This document shows, in pieces, positions 6,677 to 15,252 of a stretch of DNA of 64,000 nucleotides (position 1 is the stretch's first letter; every line of letters begins with the position of its first letter). Under the pieces are notes generated by a model. It had not been told where the DNA came from. It ran no database searches and saw only the letters and a list, made by a program, of their open reading frames with translations. The translations under genes and the position numbers were made by a program. Source of the DNA: Desulfopila aestuarii DSM 18488 (lineage in GTDB: Bacteria; Desulfobacterota; Desulfobulbia; Desulfobulbales; Desulfocapsaceae); assembly GCF_900143695.1 (NCBI RefSeq), contig NZ_FRFE01000009.1:1-64000 (forward strand). Direction: 5' to 3'.

Positions 6677-9166
6677 ATGTGGTTCTCTTTTGCCATGGTC
6701 TTCATCAGCGAAAAACTTCAGGGCATTGTCCAACGGGTCACATATCACAACCCTGCCACCGGCTGGTCGGTACTCAGGGTGCAGTCCTATGCCAATCCCG
6801 GTGAGCAGCTCACTGTCACCGTCCACCAGACCCGGGTCTTTGCCGGGGCGACCATGGAGTTTCGAGGCGCCTGGACCGTACACCCGCAGTTCGGCCGGCA
6901 GTTCAAGGCCACTGAGGCTATAGAAAAGAAGCCCGCCTCGGCGGCGGCGCTGGAAAAATACTTAGGCTCAGGACTCATCAAAGGGGTGGGGCCGAAAACC
7001 GCCCGCAGGATCGTTCAGCATTTCAAGGGTGATACCCTGCGAGTCTTTGAAGAGGAGATGGACCGTCTCACCGAGGTGCCGGGCATCGCCAGGAAAAAGC
7101 TGGAGATGATCGAACACGCCTGGCGCGAGCACCGGATGGTTCGGGACGTGATGATCTTTCTGCAGGGGCACGGCATCTCAACACTTTTTGCAGTGCGGAT
7201 CTTTCAGAAATATGGGGAGCGGGCCATTGAATTGGTGAGCGCCGACCCCTATCGGCTCGCTGTCGACTTTTATGGGATCGGCTTTTTTTCCGCCGACAAG
7301 GTGGCGCTCAGCATCGGCCTTGCTCCGGACAGCGATGAGCGGATACGCGCGGCCATTCGTCATGTGCTGGCCGCAAGCCGCGAACAGGGCCATTGTTATC
7401 TGACGGCTGTCCAGATCAGGAGCGAGGTCGAGGAGTTGCTGACACTCACACTGAATGACCGGCTTGAAAGGCTTCTTCGTCAACTTGAAGAAGAGAATCA
7501 ACTTAAAGTCCGTCTACTGGCGGTGGGAGATAATCCGGCGGAGCGCTGTTACTATTCGAAGAGCCTCTATTACGACGAGGAAACGGTGGCGCGCCGGATT
7601 ACCAGCTTTCTCGTTCCCATTGCCATTGATCATAAGAGCATCTCTGGCTGGATAGAAGAATATTGTCAAACCCACAGCATTGCCCTCAGTGCCGAACAGG
7701 CAGATGCCGTGGCCCAGGTGGTTAGCCACCGTTTTTCGGTGCTCACCGGCGGTCCCGGTTGCGGCAAGACCACCACCACCCTGGTGATTGTCCGGCTACT
7801 TGAGGCGCTGCATCGCCGGGTGCTGCTGGCGGCACCTACTGGGCGAGCCGCCCAGCGGATGGGAGAAGTGATTGGCAGGGAGGCAAAAACCCTGCACCGG
7901 TTACTCGAATGGCAAGGGGAGGGCTTTCAGCGAAACAAGGACAAACCGCTGCAGGCCGATTTTCTCATTGTTGATGAGTGTTCGATGCTGGATGTCTCGC
8001 TTTCGGCGGCCCTGCTTTCGGCAGTACCTGATGGCTGTCAGGTTCTTTTTATCGGAGATGCCGACCAGTTGCCTTCAGTGGGGGCGGGCAATGTACTACG
8101 AGATATTATCGGTTCGGAGGTTGTACCCTGTTTTCGTCTTACCCAGGTGTTCCGGCAGGCACGGGAATCAAAGATTATTGGTTTTGCCCATCAGATCAAC
8201 AGGGGAGAAACACCGCATATTGAATCGCCGTTTAAACGGCCTGAAGTTTGGCGGGATGGCACCGACTGCCTTTTTCTCGACTCGGATGAGCCGACCAACG
8301 AGCAGCTGGATTTTGTGGCCAGAGTCAAGCGCACCTTCAACCTCAAGGTAAACCAGTTGGAAGGGCTGTCGACAGGTGACACACCCTATGAGTTCCGCAC
8401 CCATGAAGCGATCCAGTCACCGTATGAGAAGGAGTTCATGGTACCGGCAAAATTCCAGCATGTGGATTTGCAGCAGGTGGCGCGGGCGGAAGGGGCGATT
8501 GATGAATTGAAATCAGTTTTGAAAAAAGTACATCCCTGGTCGACCCTCCACTACAATTTGACTGCAGTGGAGACGGTGGTGAAGCTTTACCTGGAATGGA
8601 TTCCCAAATACCTGGGTAGAGAGAGCGAAATCCAGATCCTCTCACCCATGACCCGTGGCAGCCTTGGTACAGCCAATCTTAACCAGGTGATCCAGCAGGC
8701 GGCAAATCCGCCGGCTGAGGATAAGCCGCAATTGCAGGTTGGTGAACGGATTTTTCGGGTTGGTGATCGGGTGATTCATCGACGCAACAACTATGAATTG
8801 GCGGTCTTTAACGGGGATATCGGTACGATTCGGGCGATCGACACCGTGGATCTCACGTGTATGGTGAGCTTTTTTCCGGATGGCCGGGAAGTGCTCTATC
8901 AGCAGCAGGATATTATGGAGCTTGATCTGGCCTACGCTATCACCATCCATAAATCTCAGGGCAGCGAATTCAAGGCGGTAATATTGCCGGTGCTCACCCA
9001 ACACTTCAAGATGCTCTACCGTAACCTCATTTACACCGGTCTTACCCGGGCCCGAGAGCTGGCAGTATTTGTCGGCACCCGCCGGGCTATGGGCATGGCT
9101 ATCCGGCAGCAGGATACCGCCAGGCGACAGACGGCGCTGGCAACATTACTGCGCGGCCAATTGTAG
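6677..9166 (+). CDS. recD2: RecD2-type ATP-dependent DNA helicase
   Basis: About 829 residues of a RecD2/RecD-like superfamily 1B 5'-to-3' DNA helicase, not part of RecBCD. The order is an N-terminal OB-like domain (GIVQRVTYHNPATGWSVLRV), helix-hairpin-helix repeats (IKGVGPKTARRI, LTEVPGIARKKL), Walker A GGPGCGKTTTT near residue 357, DECSMLD as Walker B, GDADQLPSVG, and motif VI (YTGLTRAR) near the end. Between the QVFRQA motif and SPMTRG there is a run of roughly 130 residues, longer than usual for the family, that looks like an insert. The start is uncertain (6677 or 6695). It is divergent from the DUF169 gene. Confidence 0.88.
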   Translation: MWFSFAMVFISEKLQGIVQRVTYHNPATGWSVLRVQSYANPGEQLTVTVHQTRVFAGATMEFRGAWTVHPQFGRQFKATEAIEKKPASAAALEKYLGSGLIKGVGPKTARRIVQHFKGDTLRVFEEEMDRLTEVPGIARKKLEMIEHAWREHRMVRDVMIFLQGHGISTLFAVRIFQKYGERAIELVSADPYRLAVDFYGIGFFSADKVALSIGLAPDSDERIRAAIRHVLAASREQGHCYLTAVQIRSEVEELLTLTLNDRLERLLRQLEEENQLKVRLLAVGDNPAERCYYSKSLYYDEETVARRITSFLVPIAIDHKSISGWIEEYCQTHSIALSAEQADAVAQVVSHRFSVLTGGPGCGKTTTTLVIVRLLEALHRRVLLAAPTGRAAQRMGEVIGREAKTLHRLLEWQGEGFQRNKDKPLQADFLIVDECSMLDVSLSAALLSAVPDGCQVLFIGDADQLPSVGAGNVLRDIIGSEVVPCFRLTQVFRQARESKIIGFAHQINRGETPHIESPFKRPEVWRDGTDCLFLDSDEPTNEQLDFVARVKRTFNLKVNQLEGLSTGDTPYEFRTHEAIQSPYEKEFMVPAKFQHVDLQQVARAEGAIDELKSVLKKVHPWSTLHYNLTAVETVVKLYLEWIPKYLGRESEIQILSPMTRGSLGTANLNQVIQQAANPPAEDKPQLQVGERIFRVGDRVIHRRNNYELAVFNGDIGTIRAIDTVDLTCMVSFFPDGREVLYQQQDIMELDLAYAITIHKSQGSEFKAVILPVLTQHFKMLYRNLIYTGLTRARELAVFVGTRRAMGMAIRQQDTARRQTALATLLRGQL

Positions 9167-9223
9167 CGTCCGGCAATATCTGGCTACCGGCCGGGAGAGG
9201 CTGGCAGCCAGTGGAGACTATCT

Positions 9224-9553
9224 TCAGGCCCGATGGGTTTTCATGGCCTGCCGGCCAAGCAGGGCAATCCGGTTGGCGTACCAGGTTCTGTTGTCCGGGT
9301 CGTCAACGCTGGTTTGCCGCCACTTGTTCAATGGTGAATTTTTATCACTGCAGAGTCCGCCATATTTCGATTGCCAAAGTTCTTCGCAATTTCTACACGG
9401 ACCATCAGCTGTATGGCACAGCGGGCAGGAATCACGCCACGGAGTCTCGAGCTTGGCTACATGTTTCATGTAGTATTCCTGGTTGTGGGCAGGATGAGAA
9501 CTGAGCCACGTCCACATTTTTTGGAATTCTTTCAGTTCATTGGTCGTTGCCAT
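9224..9553 (-). CDS. Small Cys-rich protein, possible zinc binder
   Basis: A 109-residue cytoplasmic protein. The central part has CPLCHTADGPCRNCEEL and a further C after KYGGL, so four to five cysteines are arranged as two CxxC pairs that could hold zinc. It starts at ATG 9553 with GAGGAG eight bases upstream; ATG 9559 is too close to that site. Tryptophans are frequent (MWTWL, PWRD, KWRQ, TWYANR). I do not recognise the family. It converges with the end of the RecD2 gene. Confidence 0.6.
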   Translation of the reverse strand: MATTNELKEFQKMWTWLSSHPAHNQEYYMKHVAKLETPWRDSCPLCHTADGPCRNCEELWQSKYGGLCSDKNSPLNKWRQTSVDDPDNRTWYANRIALLGRQAMKTHRA

Positions 9554-10039
9554 GGTCATTTCTCCTCGTATTTATGATGCCTTTGGGTGATAATTCCGGG
9601 TTACCGGCATCCTCGGGTGCACCAGGAAACGTATATATACTACATTGCAATATTCATGCTCGGTTGGCATCAAATAGAGCATAAGTAAATTCTTTAATAA
9701 CTTGATATTGCGAATGTAATACATTGTAGTAGCTGCAATAATCCGGTTAGGCGGAATCGCTGCTCCGGATAAGAGGAAAACAATGTTCTTAAATGCTGTA
9801 ATTTCTTCTTCTGGGAAAGGGAGGACTTGTGGAAAAGACTGCAACATTCATAGAGAGGCTTACAGTTCCATGATTATCGTGGCGGTACTGTTGAGTTGTG
9901 CACATTTACCACTTCGGTAGGAATATTTGCTCGAAATGGCGGGTTATGTTTACCTTTTCTTGAGTCTTGCCCTCGCTTAGGCTACGCTGATGATGAAAGA
10001 AGATGAATTGATGGCCCGGCAGATCAACGGGCCCAAAGA
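9554..10039. other. Intergenic stretch, nothing recognised
   Basis: This 486-bp AT-rich gap separates the Cys-rich gene from the E2-like gene. The only open frame of note (91 codons, leftward, 9847-9572) has no convincing ribosome site or family likeness, so I do not call it. Near 9993 an ATG frame overlaps the start of the E2-like gene in another phase. It may mean the true start of that gene lies upstream with a shift. Confidence 0.4.
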
Positions 10040-11653
10040 TTGTCGCAGGAAATACCAGGGGATGTCGAACGAGAAATGGAACAGGGAAACGAGATAATTG
10101 ACAAGGATTACAAAGATCTCCAGCGAAAACTTACCTATTATCCAGGTATAACGATAGTTTCTGTGGATAAGGATCCGCCGGAACAATATGTGATCGAGTA
10201 CCGGGTTTTCGGGTATGGCTATGATGGTAACGGGCAGATACAGATGCTCCGGCGGCATCAGATAGAAATCAAACTGCCCTTTGGTTATCCCCATTTTCCC
10301 CCAACAGTTAAACCACTCAGCAAAATCTGTCACCCGGATGTCGCAGAGCATGCCATTCGTATTGCCGATTTCTGGCAGTCCAACCAGTCGCTGGCTGACC
10401 TGGTTATCCATATCGGCGATATGATTCGCGGTGCGGTCTACAGTACCGAAGGGGCCTTCAATGAAGAGGCGGCAGAGTGGTACGCGGAAAATAAACAGAA
10501 ATTGCCTCTTGGCGAACTCGAGTATAACGACCCCAACGCCAAGCCGGTAAAACCGAAAGGCAGGACGAACACTCCGTACAAGCTTATTGCCTTAGTTGCC
10601 ATGGTTGGCATCTTGATTGTCGGAGGTGGTCTGGTAGTACGGGACAAAATGATCCTGAAGGCCAGTGGTGAAGCGCTGCAGCAAATACAGAGTTTTATAG
10701 ATAACCGGGAGTTTCATGAAGCCGAAAATGTCGGCAAGAAAACCGTGAGTAACTTGCAGAGCGTGTTGCTTTTTTCTGGTGACAGCACGGCGAGACTGGC
10801 TGAAATAAACGACATTCTCGAGTCTGCTCCTTTAAAGGAAGGGTTGGCGGGCCGCATCGAATATAAAGGACAGTATCTTCCAATCTCCGTTGCCGATAGC
10901 CTCGCGGAGGTGGAACGAGTGAGTAATGATGCCACTGCAAAGCTTGGTGCCGGAGATGTCGATGCGGCGATGACCGAGTTTTCCCGCGCGATCATGCTTG
11001 CGGAAAAAAACGGTCAGAGTGCAGCTGCCGACAATGTGCGCAAGATTTCGGCAGAAAAAAGACTGGTTCATTACGTGGAGAAAGCCAACGCGTACTACAG
11101 TGAGCAGGAATGGCAGAAGGCAGTTGATCTATATGGCCTGGCCATCATGATTCTGGAAAATGAAAAGGATTACCTTTCGGCTGATTCACTGGAAAACAGG
11201 GCAAAACTGGTCAAATTGAAGACTCTGGCCCTGGCGAGTATTTCACGTCAGGAGGCTGTAAAGGCTGAAAACAAAAAAGAATATGCTATTGCCGCCAAGC
11301 AGTATCGTGCAATCGTGACACTTATACAACGCAATGAATATGGCAACGATCCGGTATTGGCCAAAGTCGGAAACGATGCTGAAGCGGAACATCAGCGCCT
11401 GGCGGAGCTGGCAATGGTGGCAGAGGGATCTGCTTACCTTGTCGAGAATTTCAAGACGATATTCATGGAGCATTATCCCGGTCTGTATGAACCAGGTCTG
11501 CAGTCGCCGCGGGTAAGGTATCTGGGGAAGAACGAGAATAAGCTGGTGTTCATGATGTCATGTATCGAGCTGGTGCAGCGGAATACCAATGAGTTCCGCC
11601 TCAGCTATCAGTTTGATCCGGTATCGCGTAGGTGGAGTCTGTATCGCGAGTGA
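10040..11653 (+). CDS. Membrane protein with inactive E2 (UBC)-like domain and helical repeats
   Basis: The 537-residue product has an N-terminal domain (about 20-150) resembling ubiquitin-conjugating enzymes. HQIEIKLPFGYPHFPP (73-88) matches the E2 PxxYPxxPP block, KICHPD (95-100) the HPN motif, and W112 with SLADLVIHIGDMI the following helix. NEEAAEWY (141-148) matches the last helix. The catalytic Cys position (ICLD in E2s) reads IRIA, with R107 in its place, so thioester chemistry is unlikely; it is UEV-like. One transmembrane segment spans 181-200. The rest is helical with TPR-like repeats and a small C-terminal beta domain. The listed start is TTG 10040; no strong ribosome site is seen. 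Two small genes follow closely. Confidence 0.65.
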   Translation: MSQEIPGDVEREMEQGNEIIDKDYKDLQRKLTYYPGITIVSVDKDPPEQYVIEYRVFGYGYDGNGQIQMLRRHQIEIKLPFGYPHFPPTVKPLSKICHPDVAEHAIRIADFWQSNQSLADLVIHIGDMIRGAVYSTEGAFNEEAAEWYAENKQKLPLGELEYNDPNAKPVKPKGRTNTPYKLIALVAMVGILIVGGGLVVRDKMILKASGEALQQIQSFIDNREFHEAENVGKKTVSNLQSVLLFSGDSTARLAEINDILESAPLKEGLAGRIEYKGQYLPISVADSLAEVERVSNDATAKLGAGDVDAAMTEFSRAIMLAEKNGQSAAADNVRKISAEKRLVHYVEKANAYYSEQEWQKAVDLYGLAIMILENEKDYLSADSLENRAKLVKLKTLALASISRQEAVKAENKKEYAIAAKQYRAIVTLIQRNEYGNDPVLAKVGNDAEAEHQRLAELAMVAEGSAYLVENFKTIFMEHYPGLYEPGLQSPRVRYLGKNENKLVFMMSCIELVQRNTNEFRLSYQFDPVSRRWSLYRE

Positions 11654-11715
11654 TAATGAGGGGATTTTTTAATTATCGGTGAAAATGAATCGCATTGGTA
11701 AATCGGAGGGAAAGC

Positions 11716-12096
11716 ATGAACTCTGCGTCGGATTTTCTCCAGCAGGTTGCACAACTGCAGGATGAGCTGCGGCTGGTTGTGGATCAGACCGATCCGAAAG
11801 TGGTTGAGGAGACGGCGGTAAAGCTTGAAGGTCTCAATTACGCTCCGACCGTGATGCTTCCCATTGCCGAATTTTTACGGATTAAAAAAATAGATCTATT
11901 GGGCAGGATCGAGGAGATTATCCTCCTCAGCGATGAGGAGGTCTACGAGCTTGCTCCCGGTGATCCCCGAAGCTATTTTGCTATTAAACTTCAGTTTATT
12001 TCGGCACTTGTTTATTATTTCAAGCAGCTGGCCAGGCTGCGGCGGGATGTACCAGAGGCCTGGGATGAGGTGGATGAGCTGTATGTCCACGACTGA
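11716..12096 (+). CDS. Small helical protein of unknown function
   Basis: A 126-residue soluble protein, mostly alpha-helical. It begins MNSASDFLQQVAQLQDELRL, then TDPKVVEETAVKLEGL, and ends with a helix FISALVYYFKQLARLRRD and an acidic tail. ATG 11716 has a strong site (CGGAGGGAAAGC). It lies 62 bp after the E2-like gene and 8 bp before the next small membrane gene, so the three probably form one transcript. The family is not recognised. By position it could be a cytoplasmic partner of the E2-like protein. Confidence 0.6.
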   Translation: MNSASDFLQQVAQLQDELRLVVDQTDPKVVEETAVKLEGLNYAPTVMLPIAEFLRIKKIDLLGRIEEIILLSDEEVYELAPGDPRSYFAIKLQFISALVYYFKQLARLRRDVPEAWDEVDELYVHD

Positions 12097-12104
12097 GGCC
12101 GGAA

Positions 12105-12344
12105 ATGTCGGCGGTGGAAAAGGTGCTGAATGTGCTGCTGATCCTGGGCCGGACCTGTATCGGCGGGGCCATGATTTTCTCCGGGGCGCAGTTGCTACGC
12201 GGTGAGGGGTTGTTATCCGGCAGTTCGTATGACGACCCGATGATCGGTGCGTTTGTTATCCTTCTGGGAGTCTACAGCCTCTACAACGGGGTTATCGTCT
12301 GGCTTATCGATCTGTTTTTTCCTGTCGATCAGGGGCGGAAGTAG
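12105..12344 (+). CDS. Small two-helix membrane protein
   Basis: A 79-residue protein with two transmembrane segments (about 8-28, VLLILGRTCIGGAMIFSGAQ, and 46-70, IGAFVILLGVYSLYNGVIVW) joined by a short loop. It begins 8 bp after the preceding gene with a GGCCGGAA ribosome site. Its last 16 bp overlap the end of the convergent yigZ gene. The family is not recognised. It completes the three-gene set led by the E2-like membrane protein. Confidence 0.6.
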   Translation: MSAVEKVLNVLLILGRTCIGGAMIFSGAQLLRGEGLLSGSSYDDPMIGAFVILLGVYSLYNGVIVWLIDLFFPVDQGRK

Positions 12345-12934
12345 TGTATCTGTCCCTGGCTCTTTTCTTCGATTTCTTGAACAAAGTTGTTGAGTCTCTC
12401 CGTGGGGACTTCAAGCTCCAGCCGGATCTGCTCACTGTAATCTTGTTCGATTATTTTCCCTTCAATCTGGCGGAGCAAATATTCGACGGTCTGCAGGTAT
12501 TCGTAGGGAAGGGTGAGGGTGAGGCACGAATAGTGGATCTTAAGAATGGTGGTAAGAGCTGTCAGTCCCAGTTGTACTGATGAGCTGTAGGCGCGGGCCA
12601 TGCCACCTGTTCCGAGTTTGATGCCGCCGAACCAGCGGCTGACCACAACCGCTATCTCGCCGATACCCGAATGCTGGAGCACCGTGAACATCGGTTTTCC
12701 CGCACATCCCCGCGGCTCGCCGTCATCGCTCATGCCATAGCCCTGCGGCTCGTCCGGCGGGCCGGCAATCATGGCCCAGCAGTTGTGGTTGGCATCCTTG
12801 TGTTGCAATGCTATACGGCGGATGAAGATTTCTGCCGCCCCACGGTCGGGACAGTGCGCGATGGAGCAGCGAAAGAGGCTGCGCTTCACCTGCTGTTCGA
12901 TAGAGATCGGTTCGGCGGGGATCAGATAGGACAT
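12329..12934 (-). CDS. yigZ: YigZ/IMPACT family protein
   Basis: A 201-residue protein of the YigZ (UPF0029/IMPACT) family, at the usual length. The N-terminal IMPACT domain shows ANHNCWAMI, DGEPRGCAGKPM and VVVSRWFGGIKLGTGGMARAY, the last being the family signature. The C-terminal DUF1949 ferredoxin-like domain runs from about residue 140. Bacterial members are linked to ribosome or translation control, but the exact activity is unclear. It is convergent with, and overlaps by 16 bp, the small membrane gene on the other strand. Confidence 0.88.
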   Translation of the reverse strand: MSYLIPAEPISIEQQVKRSLFRCSIAHCPDRGAAEIFIRRIALQHKDANHNCWAMIAGPPDEPQGYGMSDDGEPRGCAGKPMFTVLQHSGIGEIAVVVSRWFGGIKLGTGGMARAYSSSVQLGLTALTTILKIHYSCLTLTLPYEYLQTVEYLLRQIEGKIIEQDYSEQIRLELEVPTERLNNFVQEIEEKSQGQIHYFRP

Positions 12935-13037
12935 GAGAGTGTGATAATCGTTGCGATAGCTGCCGCTTGCAGAAATTGGTATGTGGGACTAAGATAACCA
13001 ACTTCTGCCCATAGAATCAATGTTAAGGAGTAAGACG

Positions 13038-13430
13038 ATGTATGTCTGTGTCGATTTTGACGGAACAATTGTTGATCACCGCTACCCGGATATAGGCCAA
13101 CCGGTGCCCGGTGCCATTAAGTGGTTGAAGAGGCTTCAGGAAAGAGGGGCCCGGCTTATTCTCTACACCATGCGTGCCGATGATCCGGGCCGGGCACTAT
13201 TAAGTGAGGCGGTACGTTATCTTCAGGCGGAAGGCATCATTCTTTACGGTGTCAACCGTAATCCCGACCAGGATGCCTGGACTTCAAGCCCCAAGGCCTA
13301 CGGCGAGATCTATATCGATGATGCCGCCTTCGGTTGCCCGCTTATCTTCCCCAGGGGCTTTGCTCGCCCCTGTGTTGATTGGAAAAAAGTCGGCCCACCG
13401 GTGGAGCATATGGTGCTCAGCCGGAGCTGA
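13038..13430 (+). CDS. Small HAD-superfamily hydrolase
   Basis: A 130-residue minimal HAD fold. Motif I is CVDFDGTIVDH (nucleophile Asp6 and Asp8), motif II is LYTMRADD, and motif IV is IYIDDAAFG. There is no cap domain. Relatives are annotated as BT0820-like hydrolases, with phosphatase activity inferred and substrate unknown. ATG 13038 follows AAGGAG with a seven-base spacer, better than the longer start at 13020. It stands alone, with a hairpin terminator just after it. Confidence 0.82.
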   Translation: MYVCVDFDGTIVDHRYPDIGQPVPGAIKWLKRLQERGARLILYTMRADDPGRALLSEAVRYLQAEGIILYGVNRNPDQDAWTSSPKAYGEIYIDDAAFGCPLIFPRGFARPCVDWKKVGPPVEHMVLSRS

Positions 13431-13455
13431 TTGTTGCAGTGTGTTCCCCTTCATT

Positions 13456-13482
13456 TCAGGCTGCACGGTCGTCGCAGCCTGA
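13456..13482 (+). terminator. Hairpin terminator after the HAD gene
   Basis: TCAGGCTGC (13456-13464) and GCAGCCTGA (13474-13482) form a 9-bp stem with a 9-nt loop, followed by GTGCGTTTGTTTTC. The tail is only moderately T-rich. Confidence 0.6.
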
Positions 13483-13873
13483 GTGCGTTTGTTTTCACCT
13501 ACCGAATGTAATTTTTGAATATAAGCTTTAGGCCAGTCCTTTTTTCTTTCGTATCATCAATATCACTTATGACAGTGGGCATTTTTGCGCGATAATGTGC
13601 TGTCATCATTAAATTATTCATCAATTGGTCCCATGTTTATACGGCATGTGTCATCTGTTTTGCTGGATTGTTTTTAACATGGATAAAAAAATGTGGATAA
13701 ATTTCTGACCCACAATCGTTTTAGAGATAAAGGGTTTGATTTGGGAATGGCTCTTATTCATGATTGCTTGTTGAGTCATGATGACATAGCTTTTCTTGAG
13801 TCAAATCCCCACAGAATACGACGTTGAGCAAAGGCCTTGATAACGCCACAATTACAACAATGGGGATACTGAT
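13483..13873. other. AT-rich leader region of the Ser/Asp repeat gene
   Basis: This 391-bp AT-rich gap precedes the repeat-protein operon and must hold its promoter. I see no clear sigma70 pair. Since an ECF sigma factor is encoded in the operon, a sigma-specific promoter is plausible but could not be identified by eye. Confidence 0.35.
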
Positions 13874-14617
13874 ATGAAAACAGGAAAAGGGCATATGGCT
13901 TTAAAAAAAATTGGCATGACCGCACTGGTTTTATTCTCCAAAGCTGCTGGAGTCTTTGTTTTAGCTTTTTTTCTTACCTTCTTTGGACCGAACTTTCATG
14001 ACACCAAAGGAGGTATATTCGCTGTATCCTCAGCGCTGGCAGATAAAGGTGGGGATGATAGTAGCGGTAGCCACGATAGTGGCAGCGACGACAGCGGTGA
14101 CGACAGCGGTGATGACAGCGGTGACGACAGCGGTGATGACAGCGGTGACGACAGCGGTGACGACAGCGGCGATGACAGCGGTGACGACAGCGGCGACGAC
14201 AGCGGTGACGACAGTGGCGACGACAGCGGTGATGACAGTGGCGACGACAGTGGCGATGACAGTGGCGACGACAGTGGCGACGATAGCGGTGATGACAGCG
14301 GGCATGAAAGTGATGACGACAGTGATGATGACAGTGGCGACGACAGTGGTGATGACAGTAGTGACGACAGTGATGATGATCATAGCAGCAGTGGGAGCCT
14401 TGATGATACCGACGACCTTGATGATGATTCAAACTCTGAGAACGCCGGTGTAAAAAGGATGCTTCATAACCAGGCAAGTGATGATGTGAATGATGATCAA
14501 AGAGATTCCGTATCAAAAAATGATGACGGAGTGAAAGAGTTGAAAGGTCTGGGCGTCCTCGATGACTTGAGTGAGGTATCACCTGAAGAAGAGAGCGGGC
14601 TGCTGGGTAACTGGTAG
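13874..14617 (+). CDS. Exported Ser/Asp (DDSG) repeat protein
   Basis: A 247-residue, extremely acidic protein. An N-terminal hydrophobic segment (about 16-40) acts as signal peptide or anchor, probably cut after SSALA. From about residue 60 to 175 it is a low-complexity tract of Asp-Asp-Ser-Gly tetrads, then Asp/Ser-rich text, then a normal C-terminal tail (GVKELKGLGVLDDLSEVS). Such tracts are unstructured, can bind calcium and resemble SD stalks of surface adhesins. There is no LPXTG or repeat-toxin motif. ATG 13874 follows a GGGGA site. It is 53 bp upstream of an ECF sigma gene and likely its co-transcribed target or input. The function is not known. Confidence 0.65.
   Translation: MKTGKGHMALKKIGMTALVLFSKAAGVFVLAFFLTFFGPNFHDTKGGIFAVSSALADKGGDDSSGSHDSGSDDSGDDSGDDSGDDSGDDSGDDSGDDSGDDSGDDSGDDSGDDSGDDSGDDSGDDSGDDSGDDSGDDSGDDSGHESDDDSDDDSGDDSGDDSSDDSDDDHSSSGSLDDTDDLDDDSNSENAGVKRMLHNQASDDVNDDQRDSVSKNDDGVKELKGLGVLDDLSEVSPEEESGLLGNW
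14087..14301 (+). repeat. Tandem 12-bp repeat array (about 18 units)
   Basis: The unit is GACGACAGCGGT with synonymous drift (GAT for GAC, AGT for AGC, GGC for GGT). The array is in frame, so gain or loss of a unit only changes protein length. Long open frames on all other phases here are by-products of the repeat. Confidence 0.9.
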
Positions 14618-14670
14618 AAGTATGTCTGCTCGAATGTCCTGCTGTGAAAGTATGAGTGGAAAATCCTGCA

Positions 14671-15252
14671 ATGACCGAGAAACCATCTCCCCTGCGTGAG
14701 CAAGCAATAAGGAAAGCCATGGAAGATTCTCTTCCAGCCCTCCGGGCTTTTGCACGCGGGCTCTGCCTGGACAGGATGTCGGCCGACGACCTGGTTCAGG
14801 CAGCTTGCGAGCGGGCCCTTGAACGACTGGAGCAGGTTACCGATATCGGTGGCGTGAAAAGTTGGCTCAACCGAATTGTATACACCCAGTGGCATGATAT
14901 GTTGCGTAGAAGAAATCGACGTAGCAGTAAGATTTTGCAGTTCGCCCTCCACTGGGCCGGTTACGAAGAGTCTCAGAGATCTGAGGGGGAAAGGGTGCGA
15001 GCTATGAGGTTGGACGTGGAAAAAGCATTGGCTAGCTTGGATCCGGAGCCGCGGGCGGCAGTCGTGTTGGTTGGGATGCTTGGCTACAGCTATAAGGAGG
15101 CGGCTGCGGTTCTTGAGCTGTCGGCTGGCACTGTGGCCAGCAGGGTTGCCCGGGCCAGAAACCGGATGGCTGAGGTTTTAACGGTTGACGAACGACAGGA
15201 ACAACGACTGAAAGAAGTTCGCAGGAGGTCGGTTCATGAAAAGACCGGATGA
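14671..15252 (+). CDS. ECF-type RNA polymerase sigma factor
   Basis: A 193-residue sigma-70-family ECF factor. Region 2 spans about residues 25-85 (MSADDLVQAACERALERL for -10 contact and core binding, WLNRIVYTQWHDMLRRR). Region 4 spans about 120-170, with ALASLDPEPRAAVVLVGMLG and the helix-turn-helix GYSYKEAAAVLELSAGTVAS. ATG 14671 is used; GTG 14656 is an alternative and no strong ribosome site distinguishes them. The next gene, a membrane anti-sigma factor, overlaps its end by 17 bp, the normal arrangement for translational coupling. It probably controls this operon, including the repeat protein upstream. Confidence 0.85.
   Translation: MTEKPSPLREQAIRKAMEDSLPALRAFARGLCLDRMSADDLVQAACERALERLEQVTDIGGVKSWLNRIVYTQWHDMLRRRNRRSSKILQFALHWAGYEESQRSEGERVRAMRLDVEKALASLDPEPRAAVVLVGMLGYSYKEAAAVLELSAGTVASRVARARNRMAEVLTVDERQEQRLKEVRRRSVHEKTG

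Noticed and set aside
9572-9847. Leftward 91-codon frame in the 9.6-9.8 kb gap
   Set aside because: It has a poor start context and irregular composition; kept only as a note.
14087-14301. Possible CRISPR-like array
   Set aside because: The units are contiguous 12-bp coding repeats with no spacers.
13974-14720. Long open frames on the minus strand and in other plus phases across the DDSG repeat (also 13983-14453, 14030-14383)
   Set aside because: They exist only because the 12-bp repeat lacks stops in most phases. They have no ribosome site and read as His/Arg or Thr/Val low-complexity text.
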